The position numbers were made by a program, and so were the translations under genes. DNA of 16,493 bases from contig MU647228.1 of the NCBI GenBank assembly GCA_026770585.1, positions 8,502-24,994 of the forward strand, written 5' to 3'. Origin of the DNA: Baffinella frigidus. Lineage: Eukaryota > Cryptophyceae > Cryptomonadales > Baffinellaceae. This document shows, piece by piece, positions 14,989-16,493 of this stretch (positions are counted from its first letter, which is position 1; every line of letters begins with the position of its first letter). The notes under the pieces were generated by a model. The model was not told the DNA's origin. It saw only the letters and a program-made list of their open reading frames with translations, and did not search any database.

Positions 14989-16493
14989 ATGCTCAGAATG
15001 TTCAAGAAAAGTCCGGCCGTGAAGGCCTCCTCCCCCGCGACAAGTGTGGAGGATGCGAGCGACTCGGAGAAATCCATCCTCCCGTTTCCTCCGAAACCAC
15101 CGAGTGTGTCGGAGGACGAGGACCCAGATGCGTCCTGCGACAAAGAGGGAGAGGAGCACGGGGAGTCCGTCCTCCCGTTTCCTCCGAAGCACGTTGTTTC
15201 GGAGGAGGATGACCCAGATGCGACCAGCGACGCGGAGGGAGAGGAGCACGGGGAAGACCCGGAGAACACAAAGGCATCCGAACAGGATGCGGAGAAAGCT
15301 ACCGAGGAGCCTCCAACGGAGGGCAGCCCCGGCCGAGAGACTTCGAGCGACTCGGAGAAATCCGTCGGGGATCCGGTTGCTCCCTAATCCGCACACCCTA
15401 ATCCCATCCTAAACTCTAAACCCTGAACCTCGAACCCTAAACCACACCCCTGGTTTGGGTTTAGGGTTGACCACACACCTGAAACCCTAAACCCTAAACC
15501 CAAACCCCGAACCCAGGAATCCGCGCCGCCGCAGAACGGTCCGGATGCGTCCGACGCAGTGGGGGAAGAGCAGGGGGGAGAGCACGCCCGCACGCCCACT
15601 GGGATCTCGGATGGGACAGCGGACACGGAGAACGGGGAGGGGGTGGCGGAGGCTGGCGGGGAGGCGGTGCAGAGCGGCGACGCTGACGGACGCGGGGCTG
15701 AGGAGGCGCGCGCGGAGGATGGGGGGGATGCTGTGGAGGAGGAGGAGGAGCGTCTGCCGCGCGAGGATGCTCAGGAGGACGCTGACGGGAAGGATGGGGG
15801 AGCGGAGGAGGAGGAGGATCGTGGTGAGGAGGAGGAGGCACCCCTAGAGGGAGCGCCGATCGAGGAGGGAGCGTCCGTGGAGGATCCTGCTGACGAGGAG
15901 GAGGAGGCGGGAGAGGGGGAGGAGCATGGCGGAGCTCTTGGGGAGGAGGCAGGCCCCGCGGGCGCCGGGGAGGAGGACAGCGCCGCGGGATCGGGCGCTG
16001 ACGCTGAGGAGAAAGGCGGGGATGATGTGGAGAGGGATGACGCTGCGGCGCATGGCGCTCGTGGGGACGCGGGGGGGGGGCGCGCGGGAGGAGGGGACGC
16101 GGCCGAGGACGCGCGTGACGCTCAGGAGGATGGGGAGGAGGACGACGCACAGGTGTCATCTCGAAAGATAACTGAATCAGTTCCCTAATTAGCGTTTCTC
16201 ATCTAATTAGGACGCGTAATTAAGTTTACTGCGCCCGAACTGATTTCTCCTATTCAACCTCCTATTGAAAAGGAACTGATTCAGTTATCTTCCGAGATGA
16301 TGTTGCTGCGGGCTCCGAGTCGCAGGTGAACCCTGAACCCTCTGAACCCCGAGCCCTAAACCGTATACCTCTGAACGTTAAACCCTACCTGGACCCTACA
16401 GGAGGAGGTTCAGGAGGAGGTTCAGGAGGAGGTTCAGGAGGAGGTTCAGGAGGAGGTTCAGGAGGAGGTTCAGGAGGAGGTTCAGGAGGAGGT
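14989..16493 (+). CDS. Acidic low-complexity protein, at least 3 exons, 3' partial
   Basis: I do not recognise a family. Exon 1 is 14989-15375, from MLRMFKKSP; two ATGs (14989, 14998) both have A at -3. It contains two copies of a roughly 36-residue unit with LPFPPK, SE-D/E-DPDA and EGEEHGE. Donor CCG|GTTGCT, acceptor aacccag|GAA, then exon 2 (15517-16152, 212 codons, phase 0), which repeats the PDASD...GEE theme and is almost all Glu, Asp, Gly and Ala. Donor CAG|GTGTCA, acceptor cctacag|GAG, then exon 3 (16402 onward) encodes EEVQ repeats to the window end. No signal peptide or membrane segment is seen; the composition predicts a disordered acidic protein. It diverges from the DPH6-like gene 178 bp away. 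Without splicing, exon 1 ends at TAA 15385-15387 and exon 2 at TAA 16186-16188. Confidence 0.6.
15376..15516 (+). other. Intron 1 of the acidic-protein gene, made of telomere-like repeats
   Basis: A 141-nt GT-AG intron mostly of CCCTAAA, CCCTGAAC and CCCAAAC units. The C-rich strand is the sense strand and leads straight into the acceptor as its pyrimidine tract. Confidence 0.6.
16153..16401 (+). other. Intron 2 of the acidic-protein gene, mostly a MITE
   Basis: A 249-nt GT-AG intron. A MITE (16156-16300) starts three bases after the donor. The remainder is CCCTGAAC/CCCTAAAC-type sequence leading to the acceptor cctacag. Confidence 0.55.
16156..16300. mobile_element. MITE in intron 2 of the acidic-protein gene
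   Basis: Arms TCATCTCGAAAGATAACTGA then ATCAGTTCC, inverse at the other end, 145 bp, TG on both flanks (16154-16155, 16301-16302). Confidence 0.88.
16402..16493 (+). repeat. 12-bp coding minisatellite (GAGGAGGTTCAG)
   Basis: Seven full perfect units and an eighth partial one run off the window. Translated in phase with exon 2 they give EEVQ repeats. Confidence 0.92.

Noticed and set aside
14607-15212. Plus-strand 201-codon frame overlapping both genes
   Set aside because: It runs antisense through DPH6-like exon 1 and out of frame through the acidic exon 1; there is no family match, and splice-consistent frames explain the region better.
15494-16159. Minus-strand Pro/Arg/His-rich frame of 221 codons
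   Set aside because: It is the antisense shadow of the acidic exon 2; GC-rich Glu/Asp/Ala codons give Pro/Arg/Ser frames on the other strand.
1-16493. Autonomous transposon, viral or toxin gene
   Set aside because: No transposase, reverse transcriptase, integrase, capsid-like or toxin-like coding sequence was seen in any frame; all mobile-looking elements are short and non-coding.

Overview
The window looks like nuclear DNA of a unicellular eukaryote, most likely an alga. It has GT-AG introns, GC-rich exons, plant/alga-type telomere-like heptamers (TTTAGGG and one- or two-base variants), and a dense load of small terminal-inverted-repeat elements (MITEs) with no transposase. The lineage is inference. 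No rRNA, tRNA, CRISPR or prokaryotic operon signal was seen.

Two genes diverge from a 178-bp spacer (14811-14988). On the minus strand, one gene fills about 13 kb (14810 down to about 1779). It is a single-domain diphthine--ammonia ligase (DPH6/Diphthami_syn_2) type ATP-pyrophosphatase split into very short exons: 14650-14810, 14354-14481, 14054-14094, 11612-11695, 9690-9776, 7773-7820 and 4492-4614, then a tentative terminal exon at 1779-1865. All junctions are GT-AG with matching phase, and the pieces read in family order from the PP-loop (TGGKDC) to the GEYHT motif. On the plus strand (14989 to the window end, partial) lies a very acidic, low-complexity protein with at least three exons. 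The third exon is an in-frame 12-bp minisatellite.

The first two introns of the minus-strand gene are compact (168 and 259 nt). From intron 3 on they are 1.8-3.2 kb and filled with four things: MITEs, telomere-like heptamer arrays, perfect palindromes, and broken copies of the neighbouring exons. The exon copies follow a rule. Copies upstream of an intact exon mostly keep its acceptor half, and copies downstream mostly keep its 3' half (donor or stop). This is what repeated tandem duplication with one breakpoint inside the exon would leave. The only extra copy with both splice sites (exon 6, 7053-7293) is split by a 191-bp MITE flanked by a 2-bp target-site duplication. The heptamer arrays are mostly C-rich on the transcribed gene's sense strand, and this polarity flips where transcription diverges.

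Left to right: 1-1770 MITEs, an 18-bp minisatellite and 3' fragments of exon 8; 1779-3300 exon 8 and its acceptor-half copies; 2645-4090 MITEs and palindromes; 4248-5130 exon 7 and copies with heptamer arrays; 5130-7050 heptamers and MITEs; 7053-8030 exon 6 and copies; 8160-9555 MITEs and a large TTCAGGG array; 9563-10180 exon 5 and copies; 10200-11600 MITEs and a segmental duplication; 11612-12480 exon 4 and copies; 12500-14050 MITEs; 14054-14810 compact exons 1-3; 14811-14988 spacer; 14989-16493 acidic-protein gene.
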